DNA from: Paracoccaceae bacterium
GTDB taxonomy: Bacteria > Pseudomonadota > Alphaproteobacteria > Rhodobacterales > Rhodobacteraceae
Length of the DNA: 38,499 nucleotides
Direction of reading: 5' to 3'
Assembly: GCA_024639125.1 (NCBI GenBank)
Contig: JAHEJA010000018.1
Span: 1-38,499 of the forward strand
This document shows, piece by piece, positions 1 to 8,874 of the stretch. Below the pieces are notes generated by a model that was not told the DNA's origin, ran no database searches, and saw only the letters and a list, made by a program, of their open reading frames with translations. The position numbers and the translations under genes are program-made. How positions within the stretch are numbered: position 1 is the stretch's first letter; the number at the start of each line of letters is the position of its first letter.

Positions 1-120
1 TTTGAAGTCACCAAAATATTTGGTGATCGCTGCTGTCAATGTTGTCTTACCGTGGTCAACGTGACCAATTGTGCCGATGTTGCAGTGGGGTTTACTGCGG
101 TCAAACTTTACCTTTGCCAT
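1..120 (-). CDS. tuf: Translation elongation factor Tu, N-terminal fragment (gene runs off the window)
   Basis: EF-Tu is the GTPase that delivers aminoacyl-tRNA to the ribosome. Only the first 40 codons are present, read leftward from the ATG at 120-118. The peptide begins [20 protein letters not shown] and continues with the G1/P-loop GHVDHGKT and then [14 protein letters not shown], the expected EF-Tu N-terminus. The gene is cut by the window edge, not truncated biologically as far as can be seen. The 138 bp upstream lack a gene. Alphaproteobacteria often carry two tuf copies; whether this is one of two cannot be told here. Confidence 0.95.
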   Translation of the reverse strand, partial: MAKVKFDRSKPHCNIGTIGHVDHGKTTLTAAITKYFGDFK

Positions 121-258
121 GTTTCAAGGCGCCTCGCTGGTTGAGGGGCCACACACAATAGCAATGGCCCGTGTTTCACAGGCGGGCGTTTAGTAAATAA
201 TACAGCAAAAATCAAGCGATGTTTGCCCAACCGACGCAATCGCGCCGATTGGGCCACA
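121..258 (-). promoter_or_regulatory. tuf leader / lipoprotein 3' region
   Basis: This non-coding gap lies between the lipoprotein stop (259) and the tuf start (120). On the minus strand a 9-bp stem with one G-U pair (arms 225-233 and 246-254, 12-nt loop) follows the lipoprotein gene but has no immediate U-run, so it is at best a weak terminator. A TATTAT-like -10 element can be read on the minus strand at about 202-197, with no good -35. A second short stem (146-151 with 165-170) lies in the tuf leader. These are sequence inferences only. Confidence 0.3.
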
Positions 259-864
259 TTAGTTCTTTTCGGCGGCCGCAGCAGGTGCATCAAGTGCGGC
301 TTTGCGCGCCTCTATGGTGGCTGTAAACTCTGGTGTGAACCACCCTTGTTCTTTTTCTTGGGTTCTGAGCCAGCGTTCAATTTCAAACCCTGCATTGGCG
401 ACCAATTCCGCCAATTGCTGATCTGCGGACTGGGTTAGGCCGCTGCCGATAATGGTCTTGGGGGAAAACCCCTCAAGCACCATGAATTCTTTGGGCTCGT
501 CATGGATCGGAATGCCATTGGCGTCATCCCAAATTGTGACCTTTAGGAACAGTGCAGATTTTTGTGACAGCACCAAAGGAATGCCGGGGCGCGCCAAAAT
601 ATAGCCGTCAATGATCGTCGCCATGTGATACAAACGATCCCCGTCAAAGCGCTGGAAATGGGCGCCTAGGGCTTGTTTCAAATCGGCTGTAATCTTTTCG
701 GAATTGCCGTCGCGTGACAGCGGACCTTTTTCCATGTCTTTGCCAACAACGATGTTATAGCCAAATTGCGCATTGCCAATCGGTTCCACATCCGTGGCTA
801 ATTTCTGCCCCGAACACGCCGATACACCGATCAAAACAGTCATAAGTAAAAACAAGCGTCGCAT
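259..864 (-). CDS. Putative lipoprotein of unknown function
   Basis: This encodes a 201-residue protein with a lipoprotein signal peptide: a positive start MRR, a hydrophobic stretch, and the lipobox VSAC with Cys17 as the expected lipidated residue. The rest is soluble, has no motif I recognise, and ends in an Ala-rich tail (DAPAAAAEKN). The ATG at 864 is preceded on the minus strand by a G-rich ribosome site (GGGGGATGG). A likely promoter lies just upstream (891-918). It probably sits in the outer or inner membrane facing the periplasm. The gene runs toward tuf but is separated by 138 bp, so a joint transcript is not obvious. Function is unknown. Confidence 0.75.
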   Translation of the reverse strand: MRRLFLLMTVLIGVSACSGQKLATDVEPIGNAQFGYNIVVGKDMEKGPLSRDGNSEKITADLKQALGAHFQRFDGDRLYHMATIIDGYILARPGIPLVLSQKSALFLKVTIWDDANGIPIHDEPKEFMVLEGFSPKTIIGSGLTQSADQQLAELVANAGFEIERWLRTQEKEQGWFTPEFTATIEARKAALDAPAAAAEKN

Positions 865-890
865 GGACCATCCCCCAAGATTTTTACAGG

Positions 891-918
891 CTTATATAGA
901 GGATTTACAGTATTGCAA
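891..918 (-). promoter_or_regulatory. Candidate sigma-70 promoter for the lipoprotein gene
   Basis: On the minus strand a -35-like TTGCAA (913-918) is followed after 16 bp by a -10-like TATAAG (891-896). That would start transcription roughly 20 bp before the lipoprotein ATG at 864. Two copies of TTTACAG (883-889 and 904-910, plus strand, 21 bp apart) overlap the element and could be an operator or chance. Weak evidence, from reading only. Confidence 0.3.
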
Positions 919-1000
919 AATCCATTCGCACTTTCGGTAAACACTTGCCTATTGCTTTGTGCCCCTCATCCCTTACTTATTAAGGATAGGAGCAGCAAAC

Positions 1001-2350
1001 ATGCCTGATATTCCAGTCAAAGTTAATTTAGTCAAAAAACGTTTACCCCTGATCAAAGTTCTCATGGACGCTCGACAAAATGTATTAACGTTATTGCCCG
1101 AAATCGCCACGCGGCAGCCTATTGTTGCAGGCCGCACAATTGCACCGTGGTTCATGTTGATGGACCCTCAAACAATTCGCAGCCTTTTCATCGAAAAATT
1201 GGATATTTATCCAAAATCGGATGTCACCAAAAACCTTTTGCGTCCCGCGATTGGCAAGTCGATCTTTATTGTCGAAGGCGAAGAATGGCGTTGGCAACGG
1301 CGCGCAGCCGCGCCTGTGTTCAACCTGCGCAACGTTAAAAATCTGTCGCCTTTGATGACGGATGCCGCCCAGCGCTGTGTTGAGCGCATAAAAGAATGCA
1401 ACACCCGCGCGATCGACATGAACGAAGAAATGGTGCGCACCACATTTGAAATTATTGCCGACGTCACCTTTTCGGATGAAAACGGCTTTGATCGCGCAGC
1501 GGTTCACAAGGCGTTGAATGACTATATGGAACATGCGGGCAAGATTTCGCTTTTCGATTTCTTTAATTTGCCCGAATGGGTGCCGCGGCCCAATCGGATC
1601 ATCAGCCGCTCTGCTATGTTGGCGGTTCATGCGATGGCCGATAATGTGATCACCGCGCGTCAAAAATCGGGGGCTTCTGCTCCGCCTGATTTGCTTGATC
1701 TGTTGCTCGACGGCGAAGATCCGGAAACCAAGCGATCCATGAACAAAGTTGAATTGCGTGACAATTTGCTGGCCTTTATTACGGCGGGTCACGAAACAAC
1801 GGCTCTGGCCTTGTCTTGGGCGCTTTATCTGTTGGCCTTTGATCCCAAGGTCCAAGCCAAAGTCCAAGCTGAAGTGCGCGCAGTCATTGGCACCGGCCCG
1901 GCCACACGCGATCATATTGATGAACTTGTCTATACGCGCCAAGTCATTGACGAAACTTTGCGGCTTTATCCGCCTGCCCCGATCGTGTCACGCACCGCAC
2001 AACAGGACGACGAAATATGCGGCCGCAAAATTAAAAAGGGTCAAACCGTTGTGATCCCTATCTACTGCCTGCATAGGCATAAATTGCTTTGGGACAATCC
2101 CGATGCGTTTGATCCTGATCGCTTTAATGGCAAAACCAAGATTGATCGGTTCAGCTATATCCCCTTTATCGACGGTCCACGCATTTGTATCGGTGCGAGC
2201 TTTGCGCTTCATGAAGCTGTGATTATCTTGGCGACTTTGGCGAATAATTTCACCTTTCACGCGATCGAAGGCAAAGTACCCCGTCCAGAAATGGTCCTGA
2301 CCATGCGACCAGCAGGCGGTGTCTGGCTCAAGGCAGAGCCGCGCGACTAA
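1001..2350 (+). CDS. Cytochrome P450
   Basis: This encodes a haem-thiolate monooxygenase of 449 residues. Visible hallmarks are the I-helix oxygen-activation motif AGHETT, the K-helix ETLR (ExxR), and the haem-binding loop FIDGPRICIG (FxxGxRxCxG) with Cys396 as the proximal ligand. There is no signal peptide or membrane anchor, so it should be a soluble cytoplasmic enzyme needing a separate ferredoxin and reductase, neither of which is in the window. The reading frame is open from a GTG at 959, but the ATG at 1001 has a good ribosome site (AGGATAGGAG, 8 bp upstream) and is preferred. The substrate cannot be told; the helix motifs resemble fatty-acid-type P450s, but that is only a guess. It stands alone, diverging from the lipoprotein gene. 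Confidence 0.93.
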   Translation: MPDIPVKVNLVKKRLPLIKVLMDARQNVLTLLPEIATRQPIVAGRTIAPWFMLMDPQTIRSLFIEKLDIYPKSDVTKNLLRPAIGKSIFIVEGEEWRWQRRAAAPVFNLRNVKNLSPLMTDAAQRCVERIKECNTRAIDMNEEMVRTTFEIIADVTFSDENGFDRAAVHKALNDYMEHAGKISLFDFFNLPEWVPRPNRIISRSAMLAVHAMADNVITARQKSGASAPPDLLDLLLDGEDPETKRSMNKVELRDNLLAFITAGHETTALALSWALYLLAFDPKVQAKVQAEVRAVIGTGPATRDHIDELVYTRQVIDETLRLYPPAPIVSRTAQQDDEICGRKIKKGQTVVIPIYCLHRHKLLWDNPDAFDPDRFNGKTKIDRFSYIPFIDGPRICIGASFALHEAVIILATLANNFTFHAIEGKVPRPEMVLTMRPAGGVWLKAEPRD

Positions 2351-2415
2351 GTAAATATTTATGTCATGCCTGATTTCCGACTGGTCGTGAGGCGAATTCC
2401 GATTAAAGTAGGCGC

Positions 2416-3465
2416 ATGTTATTTACCCTACCTGATCACGACACATTATACCAAGCGCTCTGCGCTAAGGATCCCAGCTATGAAGGGCAAGCCTTTGTCG
2501 GGGTGTCATCGACGGGGATATTTTGCAAATTCACCTGCCCTGCGCGCAAGCCGTTACAAAAGAATTGTACGTTTTATGACACCATTCACGCCTGCCTAGA
2601 AGCCGGCTATCGGCCTTGCAAGCGGTGTGATCCAACGGGCATGGGGCTTGATGAAAATGTAGCCATGAAAACGCTTTATGATGCGATGATGGCCGACCCT
2701 CAACGCAAGTGGCAAGAAGGCGACATCGCCGCGATGGGTTTGGATTTATCCACGGTGCGGCGACAATTCAAACGGCATTTTGGCATGACCTTTTTGGAAC
2801 TGGCCCGCCTGACCCGATTGCGTCATGGCTTTACCCATCTGGCACAGGGGGGCAAAGTGAGCGACGCGCAATACGAAGCCGGCTTTGAAAGCGCATCCGC
2901 CTTTCGCGACACATTCGCCAAAGTCACCGGTCTTGCGCCGTCGCAATTGATGCAAAAGGGCGTGATGTCGATTGACTGGATCGACACCCCCCTTGGTCCG
3001 ATGGTCGCAATTGCCGATGATAGCAATTTGCATTTACTAGAATTCGTTGACCGCAAAGGTTTGGCGCGTGAAGTCGAAAAGCTTTATAAAGGGTGCAAAG
3101 GTCAAATCGGCTTTGGTCGCCCCGCTGTGATGGATCGTTTAACCACCCAACTCACTGAATATTTCACAGGAAATCGCGCCCTGTTTGATATTCCGATTGT
3201 GATGCATGGCACCGAATTCACCAAATCCGTTTGGCGCCAGCTTCAGCAGATTCCAGCCGGAAAAACCATGTCATACGGCGAGCTTGCCAAAACAATAGGT
3301 CAACCCACCGCAAGCCGCGCTGTGGCGCGCGCAAATGGAACAAATCAGATCGCTATCGTGATCCCGTGTCACCGCGTCATTGGCGCCGACGGGACGTTAA
3401 CGGGCTATGCAGGTGGATTATGGCGCAAACAAAAGTTGATCGAAACAGAGCTGAAATATCGCTGA
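2416..3465 (+). CDS. ada: Ada-type bifunctional transcriptional activator / methylated-DNA--cysteine methyltransferase
   Basis: Ada repairs alkylated DNA and, once methylated, activates the adaptive response. The 349-residue length matches E. coli Ada (about 354). The N-terminal zinc domain shows four Cys ligands, Cys37 and Cys41 (GIFCKFTC) plus Cys68 and Cys71 (RPCKRC); Cys37 corresponds to the phosphotriester acceptor Cys38. An AraC-like helix-turn-helix follows at about 95-180. The C-terminal O6-methylguanine-DNA methyltransferase domain has the motif PCHRVIG with acceptor Cys318. All catalytic residues are present, so both repair activities and the regulatory role should be intact. No alkB or alkA lies beside it. 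It starts 65 bp after the P450 gene, and its stop codon abuts that of the convergent NusG paralogue with no base between them. Confidence 0.95.
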   Translation: MLFTLPDHDTLYQALCAKDPSYEGQAFVGVSSTGIFCKFTCPARKPLQKNCTFYDTIHACLEAGYRPCKRCDPTGMGLDENVAMKTLYDAMMADPQRKWQEGDIAAMGLDLSTVRRQFKRHFGMTFLELARLTRLRHGFTHLAQGGKVSDAQYEAGFESASAFRDTFAKVTGLAPSQLMQKGVMSIDWIDTPLGPMVAIADDSNLHLLEFVDRKGLAREVEKLYKGCKGQIGFGRPAVMDRLTTQLTEYFTGNRALFDIPIVMHGTEFTKSVWRQLQQIPAGKTMSYGELAKTIGQPTASRAVARANGTNQIAIVIPCHRVIGADGTLTGYAGGLWRKQKLIETELKYR

Positions 3466-3960
3466 TTAAGCGATAAGCTGATCTGATGACACACGCACAC
3501 GCGATTTTTGCCCCATGAGGTCCAAAAGCACCCAAACCCGTTGATCCGCATCCATCTTTTCAACAGTGGCAATAAAATTGGCAAAAGGACCCGCGGTTAT
3601 GGTGACCTGTTCACCCAGCTCAAACGCGTCTAGCGGCTTTAATTCACCAGCTTCGTCGCACCGTGCTTGTAACCCTTGAACCAAATCAAGCGAGGCTTGC
3701 ACAGGTTTATTGCCGAAACTGACGATCCGAGACACGCCAATGGTGCTGTTGATCGTGCGCCAGGGTTGTTGTGTCGTATCGCATAACACAAACATATAAC
3801 CCGGAAACAACGGTTTCATGACATTTATAAACTTAGTGGTTTTGCGTTGCGTGGACGTCTGCATCGGCAGGAATGTTTCAAATCCCAAGCGATGCAAATT
3901 TCGTTCTGCAATTTTGTGCGAATTGGGTTTAAATTGCACTAGGTACCAATCGTTTTGCAC
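3466..3960 (-). CDS. NusG-family transcription elongation factor, orphan paralogue
   Basis: This encodes 164 residues. The N-terminal NGN domain starts WYLVQFKPNSHKIAERNL and contains the family signature PLFPGYMFV. A C-terminal KOW domain follows at about 113-160 (ELGEQVTITAGPFANF). This is the two-domain plan of NusG and of specialised paralogues such as RfaH and LoaP, which bind RNA polymerase and modify pausing or termination at chosen operons. The housekeeping nusG normally sits beside secE and the rplK operon, which are absent here, so this is probably a specialised copy. Its target is unknown; there is no polysaccharide or secretion operon next to it. Its stop is directly adjacent to that of ada, so the two transcripts must overlap. 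Confidence 0.88.
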   Translation of the reverse strand: MQNDWYLVQFKPNSHKIAERNLHRLGFETFLPMQTSTQRKTTKFINVMKPLFPGYMFVLCDTTQQPWRTINSTIGVSRIVSFGNKPVQASLDLVQGLQARCDEAGELKPLDAFELGEQVTITAGPFANFIATVEKMDADQRVWVLLDLMGQKSRVRVSSDQLIA

Positions 3961-4017
3961 TTGTAACCACCCCGTTCAATAATGAGCAGGTTAAGATGTA
4001 ACTCAATTCGTCAAAAT

Positions 4018-4050
4018 AAAAAAGCCCCGAAACTGTGTCGGGGCTTTTGG
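4018..4050 (-). terminator. Rho-independent terminator of pckA
   Basis: A perfect 11-bp stem (AAAAGCCCCGA at 4020-4030 with TCGGGGCTTTT at 4038-4048) has a 7-nt loop. Read on the minus strand it lies about 20 bp after the pckA stop and is followed by a long T-run, as expected for intrinsic termination. It also separates pckA from the NusG-paralogue gene downstream on the same strand. Confidence 0.9.
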
Positions 4051-4068
4051 TAATCTTGTCAGACAAGC

Positions 4069-5667
4069 TTAGCCGATTGCGGCAGCTTTCACATCTTCGT
4101 CGATGTAAGGCACATATTGTGCGAAATTGTCCGAGAACATTTGCACCAATTTTTGCGCCTGAGCATCATAGGCCGATGGGTCCGACCACGTGCTGCGTGG
4201 GTCCAAAAGCGCGTTATCCACGCCTTCAACCGCAACAGGAACGTCAAAGCCAAAGTTTGGATCTTTGCGGAATTCCACATTAGAGAGATCCCCATTCAAG
4301 GCCGCTGTCAGCAAAGCACGCGTTGCTTTGATTGGCATTCTGGACCCTTGACCATAGGCGCCACCGGTCCAACCTGTATTCACCAACCAGCAAGTTGCGC
4401 CATGTTTTGCGATCTTGTCACGCAACAGGTTGCCATACACCTCTGGACGACGCGGCATAAACGGCGCGCCAAAGCAGGTTGAAAATGTTGGTTCTGGCTC
4501 TGTGACGCCGCGCTCTGTGCCAGCTACCTTAGAGGTGAAGCCAGAGAGGAAGTGATACATAGCCTGTGCAGGTGTCAAACGCGCGATAGGAGGCAGAACG
4601 CCAAAGGCATCGCATGTCAACATGATCACATTCTTTGGATGCCCGCCCAGCGCAGTTTCCGACGCATTCGAGATATAATCTAGCGGATAGGCACACCGCA
4701 TATTCGCCGTCAAACTATCATCGTCGAAATCAAGCTCTAGGGTTTCGGGGTCAAACACCATGTTTTCAATCACAGTGCCAAACTTTGTTGTTGTGGCATA
4801 GATTTCTGGCTCTGCCTCTGGGTTCAAGTTGATGGTTTTTGCATAGCAGCCACCTTCAAAGTTGAATGTCCCACGGTCTGACCAACCATGTTCATCATCA
4901 CCAATCAACGTCCGTGCAGGATCCGCAGAAAGCGTTGTTTTACCAGTGCCAGACAAACCAAAGAACACAGCCGTATCAACAGGATTGCCCACCGCATGGT
5001 TCGCAGAACAATGCATTGGCATGATGCCTTTTTCGGGCAGCAGATAGTTCAACAAAGTGAACACTGATTTTTTGTTCTCGCCCGCATATTCCGTGCCACC
5101 GATCAAAATCAGCTTTTTGTCAAAGTTCATAGCGATGACGGTTTCACTACGGCATCCGTGTTTTTCGGGGGTCGCTTGGAAGCTTGGGCAGTTGATCACC
5201 GTAAAGTCGGCAATAAAGCTGTTCAGCATATCAGCGGCTGGGCGACGTAATAGATGCCGGATGAACAAGCCATGCCATGCCAATTCCGTCACCATGCGCA
5301 CGTTGACTGATTGCTCTGGGTCCGCGCCTGCAAACAAATCTTGGACATAGTAATCTTTGCCGGTCATATGAGCCAACATATCTTGGTAGAGCGCATCAAA
5401 TCCCGCTTCGGACATTTCTGCGTTGTTGTCCCACCAAATGCTGTCTGCCACAGAGGCGGTTTTTACAACATGTTTGTCTTTGGGTGAACGACCGGTAAAC
5501 TTGCCAGTCGTCACAAGGAACGCGCCACCTTTGCCAAGTGTGCCTTCGTTGTTTTTCAGGGCCGCTTCAACGAGGGCCGGTTCAATAAAGTTATAATAGA
5601 CATTGCCCAGACCGTTGATGCCTTGATCTTCTAGTCGGAATTGCGGGTTTACCCGTCCTAATGTCAT
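4069..5667 (-). CDS. pckA: Phosphoenolpyruvate carboxykinase (ATP)
   Basis: PckA converts oxaloacetate plus ATP to phosphoenolpyruvate, CO2 and ADP, the entry step of gluconeogenesis. The 532-residue length is typical of the ATP-dependent family. Visible motifs are GRSPKDKH (59-66, substrate Arg), the P-loop [10 protein letters not shown] (237-246) and [11 protein letters not shown] (metal/nucleotide site). The ATG at 5667 has a strong ribosome site (AGGAGT). It ends in a good terminator and diverges from chvI-chvG across a 350-bp region. The pckA/chvI neighbourhood is conserved in alphaproteobacteria, and in Agrobacterium pckA has been linked to the acid-responsive ChvG-ChvI system. It would be needed when cells grow on acetyl-CoA-yielding substrates such as the taurine metabolised by the genes further right. 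Confidence 0.97.
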   Translation of the reverse strand: MTLGRVNPQFRLEDQGINGLGNVYYNFIEPALVEAALKNNEGTLGKGGAFLVTTGKFTGRSPKDKHVVKTASVADSIWWDNNAEMSEAGFDALYQDMLAHMTGKDYYVQDLFAGADPEQSVNVRMVTELAWHGLFIRHLLRRPAADMLNSFIADFTVINCPSFQATPEKHGCRSETVIAMNFDKKLILIGGTEYAGENKKSVFTLLNYLLPEKGIMPMHCSANHAVGNPVDTAVFFGLSGTGKTTLSADPARTLIGDDEHGWSDRGTFNFEGGCYAKTINLNPEAEPEIYATTTKFGTVIENMVFDPETLELDFDDDSLTANMRCAYPLDYISNASETALGGHPKNVIMLTCDAFGVLPPIARLTPAQAMYHFLSGFTSKVAGTERGVTEPEPTFSTCFGAPFMPRRPEVYGNLLRDKIAKHGATCWLVNTGWTGGAYGQGSRMPIKATRALLTAALNGDLSNVEFRKDPNFGFDVPVAVEGVDNALLDPRSTWSDPSAYDAQAQKLVQMFSDNFAQYVPYIDEDVKAAAIG

Positions 5668-6017
5668 TGTCGAACTCCTATTGCCGCGGCCGTTCGCGGA
5701 TAATAAATTGCAAGGCTCTCACAGCATGCGTCGCCCCGATCCCACCGTTCGTTCGTTGGAACTCCCCTTCTTTAACATGTTGATTTTTAAAGTGGCTAGG
5801 GCGCGATGTCACTGTTAGCGCAACCATTTTAAACGATAGCGCAATCATGTACCCGATGGGAAACAACTGGGACCTATTTCCACCTATAGCTGCCCGAATT
5901 AACCAAAATTTCCCGCATATTTCGATAAAAAAGAACGAATCAGTAATTGGACGTTGATTCTTGGGCCTTACTAAAGGCATAATCACTAGAAAATGAGCAG
6001 TAAAATAGGACAAAATC
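5668..6017. promoter_or_regulatory. pckA / chvI divergent regulatory region
   Basis: These 350 bp hold no convincing gene. A plus-strand pair of direct repeats, TAGCGCAACCATTT (5816-5829) and TAGCGCAATCATGT (5837-5850), is 12/14 identical with a 21-bp period, which puts both copies on one face of the helix. They lie about 150-180 bp before each of the two start codons. A minus-strand reading frame spanning 5678-6112 looks like a shadow because it overlaps the chvI start and has no ribosome site or family likeness. Promoters for both genes must lie here, but I could not place -35/-10 pairs with confidence. Confidence 0.5.
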
Positions 6018-6719
6018 ATGGCACGTATCGCCCTCGTCGACGATGACAGAAACATTCTGACCTCTGTCTCTATGTTACTTGAGGCAGAAGGCTTTGAAGT
6101 AGAGACCCACAATGATGGTCAATCCGCATTGGATGCCTTTAATCGGCGGCTTCCTGATTTAGCGGTCCTGGACATTAAAATGCCGCGCATGGATGGCATG
6201 GATCTTCTTCAGCGGCTTCGGCAAAAAACAGCAATGCCCGTCATATTTCTGACATCGAAAGACGATGAAATTGATGAAATTCTGGGGCTTCGAATGGGGG
6301 CCGACGACTATGTGAAAAAACCGTTTTCACAACGCCTATTGCTGGAACGCATTCGGTCGCTTTTGCGTCGCAAAGATGCAAACGATGGGATCGTTGTCGC
6401 CGACAGTGAGGAAACCAAAATTATGGTGCGTGGCGAATTGTCGATGGACCCTTTGCGGCATTCGGTTTCCTGGAAAGGGAACGACGTATCCTTGACCGTC
6501 ACTGAATTCCTATTGCTTCAGGCCTTGGCCCAACGCCCCGGCTTCGTAAAAAGCCGCGATCAGTTGATGGATGTGGCATATGACGATCAAGTCTATGTGG
6601 ACGACCGCACAATCGACAGCCACATCAAACGCCTTCGCAAAAAAATGAGAACCGCTGACGACGAATTTTCAGCCATCGAAACGCTGTATGGCATTGGATA
6701 TCGGTATAACGAAGAATAA
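6018..6719 (+). CDS. chvI: ChvI-type response regulator (OmpR/PhoB family)
   Basis: This encodes a 233-residue two-component response regulator. The receiver domain carries the acidic pair Asp8-Asp9-Asp10, phospho-acceptor Asp52 (AVLDIKMP), the conserved Thr/Ser switch (FLTS) and the Lys of VKKPF. The C-terminal winged-helix domain (about 130-230) ends with [14 protein letters not shown], which contains the recognition helix of OmpR-type factors. The ATG at 6018 follows TAGGAC. It is directly followed by its sensor gene, one base after the stop. In rhizobia and Agrobacterium the ExoS/ChvG-ChvI pair responds to acid and envelope stress; the same broad role is inferred here. Confidence 0.93.
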   Translation: MARIALVDDDRNILTSVSMLLEAEGFEVETHNDGQSALDAFNRRLPDLAVLDIKMPRMDGMDLLQRLRQKTAMPVIFLTSKDDEIDEILGLRMGADDYVKKPFSQRLLLERIRSLLRRKDANDGIVVADSEETKIMVRGELSMDPLRHSVSWKGNDVSLTVTEFLLLQALAQRPGFVKSRDQLMDVAYDDQVYVDDRTIDSHIKRLRKKMRTADDEFSAIETLYGIGYRYNEE

Positions 6720-6720
6720 A

Positions 6721-8436
6721 ATGGCAAGTATTGACGGGATGCACCTAAAAGACACGCAGCACAGCGATACATCCGGTGTGCTGCTCGGCGAGGATTGGGA
6801 AACCAAAGATCCCCTTTCCCAAGAGCTGGAAACATCGCGCGCCAAGCGCAGCCTATTTGCGTTCCGTCGTTCCCCGCTAACGCGCAAGATCGTCACGTTC
6901 AACTTGATTGCGCTTTTTGTAATGATTGCGGGGATTTTGTCGCTGAATTCATCGCGAGAAAGCTTGATCCATCAACGCGCCCGTTCGATGCTTATCGAAG
7001 CAGACATGGCCGCAAATGCACTATCAGCCCGATTGCCAGCCCAAGTTGAAACGCTGACCGCATCCGCTGAATTGATGTCCGCAATTAACGGCCTCAGCCT
7101 TCGGAATGGAACCACGCTCTATGTATTTGACCCCGAGGGGAAAAAAATCGCAGAGATGGTCAGCACAGGCCATTTATTATTTTCCGGCAATTTACAAGAA
7201 TCCAGACCATTTACCCCCATTACCAATGGCTTGAATTATTTATGGTCGGGTCTGCACAAGCTTATCCCGAACAACGACACGCAACCCACGCCGCAGCTTA
7301 GCCGCGAAGAGCGGTTGCAAGCCATTTTGGACCCGTCTTTGGCGGGAAAAACCCATTTCACCAATTTCCGCGATACCTTGGCCGCCAATGAATTCGCCGC
7401 CTCAGCGCCGATTATGCAAAATAATATCGTCATAGGTGTTGCGATCATGGTGAGCGCGGCTGGCGAAATTGATTTATTGGTAAAACAGGAACGCGAGCGC
7501 GTATTGCAATTGTTGTTGATTGGCGCGTTTGTGTCGATTTCATTATCGCTTGTTTTGGCATCCACCATTTCAAATCCGCTAAGCGATCTGGCAACCGCTG
7601 CTGAATTGGGGCGCGAAAAAAATTCGAAAAACGTGGCGCCTTCGCGTATTCGTATTCCCGACCTTACAGCGCGACCTGATGAAATCGGTCGCTTGTCCGC
7701 CGCATTGCGTGGCATGGTCGCCGCGCTCTATGATCGCATTGAAAACAATGAACAGTTCGCCGCTGACGTGGCGCATGAAATCAAAAATCCGCTGGCATCA
7801 CTGCGGTCTGCTGTAGGCACGTTGCGCGTTGCCAAACGCGACGATCAACGCGAAAAGCTTTTGGATGTTATCGACCATGATGTGCGCCGTCTTGACCGGT
7901 TGGTCAGCGACATTTCCAATGCTTCGCGCTTGGATAGCGAGCTGGTCAAAGAACAACAAGAACAGTTCAATTTGATTAATCTGATGCGGAACCTGACCCA
8001 ATATTTGGGCGACGATGCACAAAGCAAAGGCATCGACTTTATTTCGGACCTTCCCGATCATCCAATCGTTATCAACGGTCTCGAAGCGCGGCTTGCGCAG
8101 GTATTCGTCAATTTGATCACCAATGCGATCAGCTTTTGCCAAGACGGAGATGCCATCCGTGTTTGGGTTAGAATGCGCGACAATCGTGTTTTGGTTGTCG
8201 TCGAAGACACCGGCCCCGGCATTCCCGACCAAGCCTTGCACAAAGTGTTCAATCGGTTTTATTCCGAACGCCCAGAAAGCGATTTTGGCAACAACTCTGG
8301 GCTTGGGCTGGCAATTTCCAAGCAAATCGTCGAAGCGCATGATGGTGTGATCTGGGCTGAAAACATTCGCCCAACCTTGGCTGATGCGACCTCTGCGCCG
8401 CTAGGCGCGCGCTTTGTTGTTGGGCTTCCGCTGTAG
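6721..8436 (+). CDS. chvG: ChvG-type sensor histidine kinase
   Basis: This encodes an inner-membrane sensor of 571 residues from the ATG at 6721, one base after the chvI stop. The frame is also open from an ATG at 6688 inside chvI, which would give 582 residues. Order of parts: a cytoplasmic N-tail, TM1 (about 57-77), a periplasmic sensor region of some 185 residues, TM2 (about 262-284), a HAMP linker, an H-box AADVAHEIKNPLASL with His352, then an ATPase domain with the N-box (NLITNAISF), DTGPGIP and GLGLAISK. All catalytic motifs are intact. It is expected to phosphorylate ChvI. Its TAG stop is immediately followed by the hprK ATG, so the system is probably co-transcribed with the PTS-type genes. 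Confidence 0.93.
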   Translation: MASIDGMHLKDTQHSDTSGVLLGEDWETKDPLSQELETSRAKRSLFAFRRSPLTRKIVTFNLIALFVMIAGILSLNSSRESLIHQRARSMLIEADMAANALSARLPAQVETLTASAELMSAINGLSLRNGTTLYVFDPEGKKIAEMVSTGHLLFSGNLQESRPFTPITNGLNYLWSGLHKLIPNNDTQPTPQLSREERLQAILDPSLAGKTHFTNFRDTLAANEFAASAPIMQNNIVIGVAIMVSAAGEIDLLVKQERERVLQLLLIGAFVSISLSLVLASTISNPLSDLATAAELGREKNSKNVAPSRIRIPDLTARPDEIGRLSAALRGMVAALYDRIENNEQFAADVAHEIKNPLASLRSAVGTLRVAKRDDQREKLLDVIDHDVRRLDRLVSDISNASRLDSELVKEQQEQFNLINLMRNLTQYLGDDAQSKGIDFISDLPDHPIVINGLEARLAQVFVNLITNAISFCQDGDAIRVWVRMRDNRVLVVVEDTGPGIPDQALHKVFNRFYSERPESDFGNNSGLGLAISKQIVEAHDGVIWAENIRPTLADATSAPLGARFVVGLPL

Positions 8437-8874
8437 ATGTCATCGTCTCCTGCCTTGGACATTATCCACGCCAATTGCGTTGATGTTGCGGGTACTGGCG
8501 TCTTGATAATAGGCGCGTCTGGCACTGGGAAATCATCCCTAACGCTAAAACTTTTGGCCTTGGGCGCACAATTGGTCAGCGATGATCGCACCCAGCTGAC
8601 CACATCAGGACAAGCATTGATCGCCAGCGCACCAAGCACGATTGTCGGCTTGATCGAAGCGCGGGGTGTGGGCATTCTCGCGATGCCCACAATTGCCCAT
8701 ACAGAAATTAAATTTATTATTGATTTAGATTGTTTAACGCGTGAACGGTTGCCATATACTAAGACACAGAACCTACTCGGACTGAATATTGCAGTTATTG
8801 AAAAATCGGAAACCCCGGCATTTGCCGAAGCTGTATTTTTAGCTGCAAAATTTGGACTGAGCCCGCATGTATAA
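8437..8874 (+). CDS. hprK: HPr kinase/phosphorylase, short alphaproteobacterial form
   Basis: HprK phosphorylates HPr on a serine and reverses that reaction. At 145 residues only the C-terminal catalytic domain is present, which is the usual form in alphaproteobacteria; Firmicute enzymes are over 300 residues. The P-loop GASGTGKS lies at 26-33, followed by LVSDD and the segment [12 protein letters not shown]. The ATG sits directly after the chvG stop with no spacer, and the 3' end overlaps the first possible rapZ start by 8 bp. Its substrate HPr is encoded 1.3 kb downstream in the same string of genes. Confidence 0.93.
   Translation: MSSSPALDIIHANCVDVAGTGVLIIGASGTGKSSLTLKLLALGAQLVSDDRTQLTTSGQALIASAPSTIVGLIEARGVGILAMPTIAHTEIKFIIDLDCLTRERLPYTKTQNLLGLNIAVIEKSETPAFAEAVFLAAKFGLSPHV

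Noticed and set aside
1091-1942. A 283-codon minus-strand open frame opposite the P450 gene
   Set aside because: It is fully antisense to a protein with all P450 motifs, has a composition typical of a reverse-frame shadow, and shows no domain or ribosome site.
2400-2418. ATTAAAGTAGGCGC just before ada as an Ada box
   Set aside because: It only partly resembles the E. coli ada operator and overlaps the ribosome site and start codon, where an activator site would not work.
5678-6112. A 144-codon minus-strand frame in the pckA-chvI intergenic region
   Set aside because: It overlaps the chvI start, has no ribosome site and no family likeness, and ends just before the pckA ribosome site; treated as a shadow.
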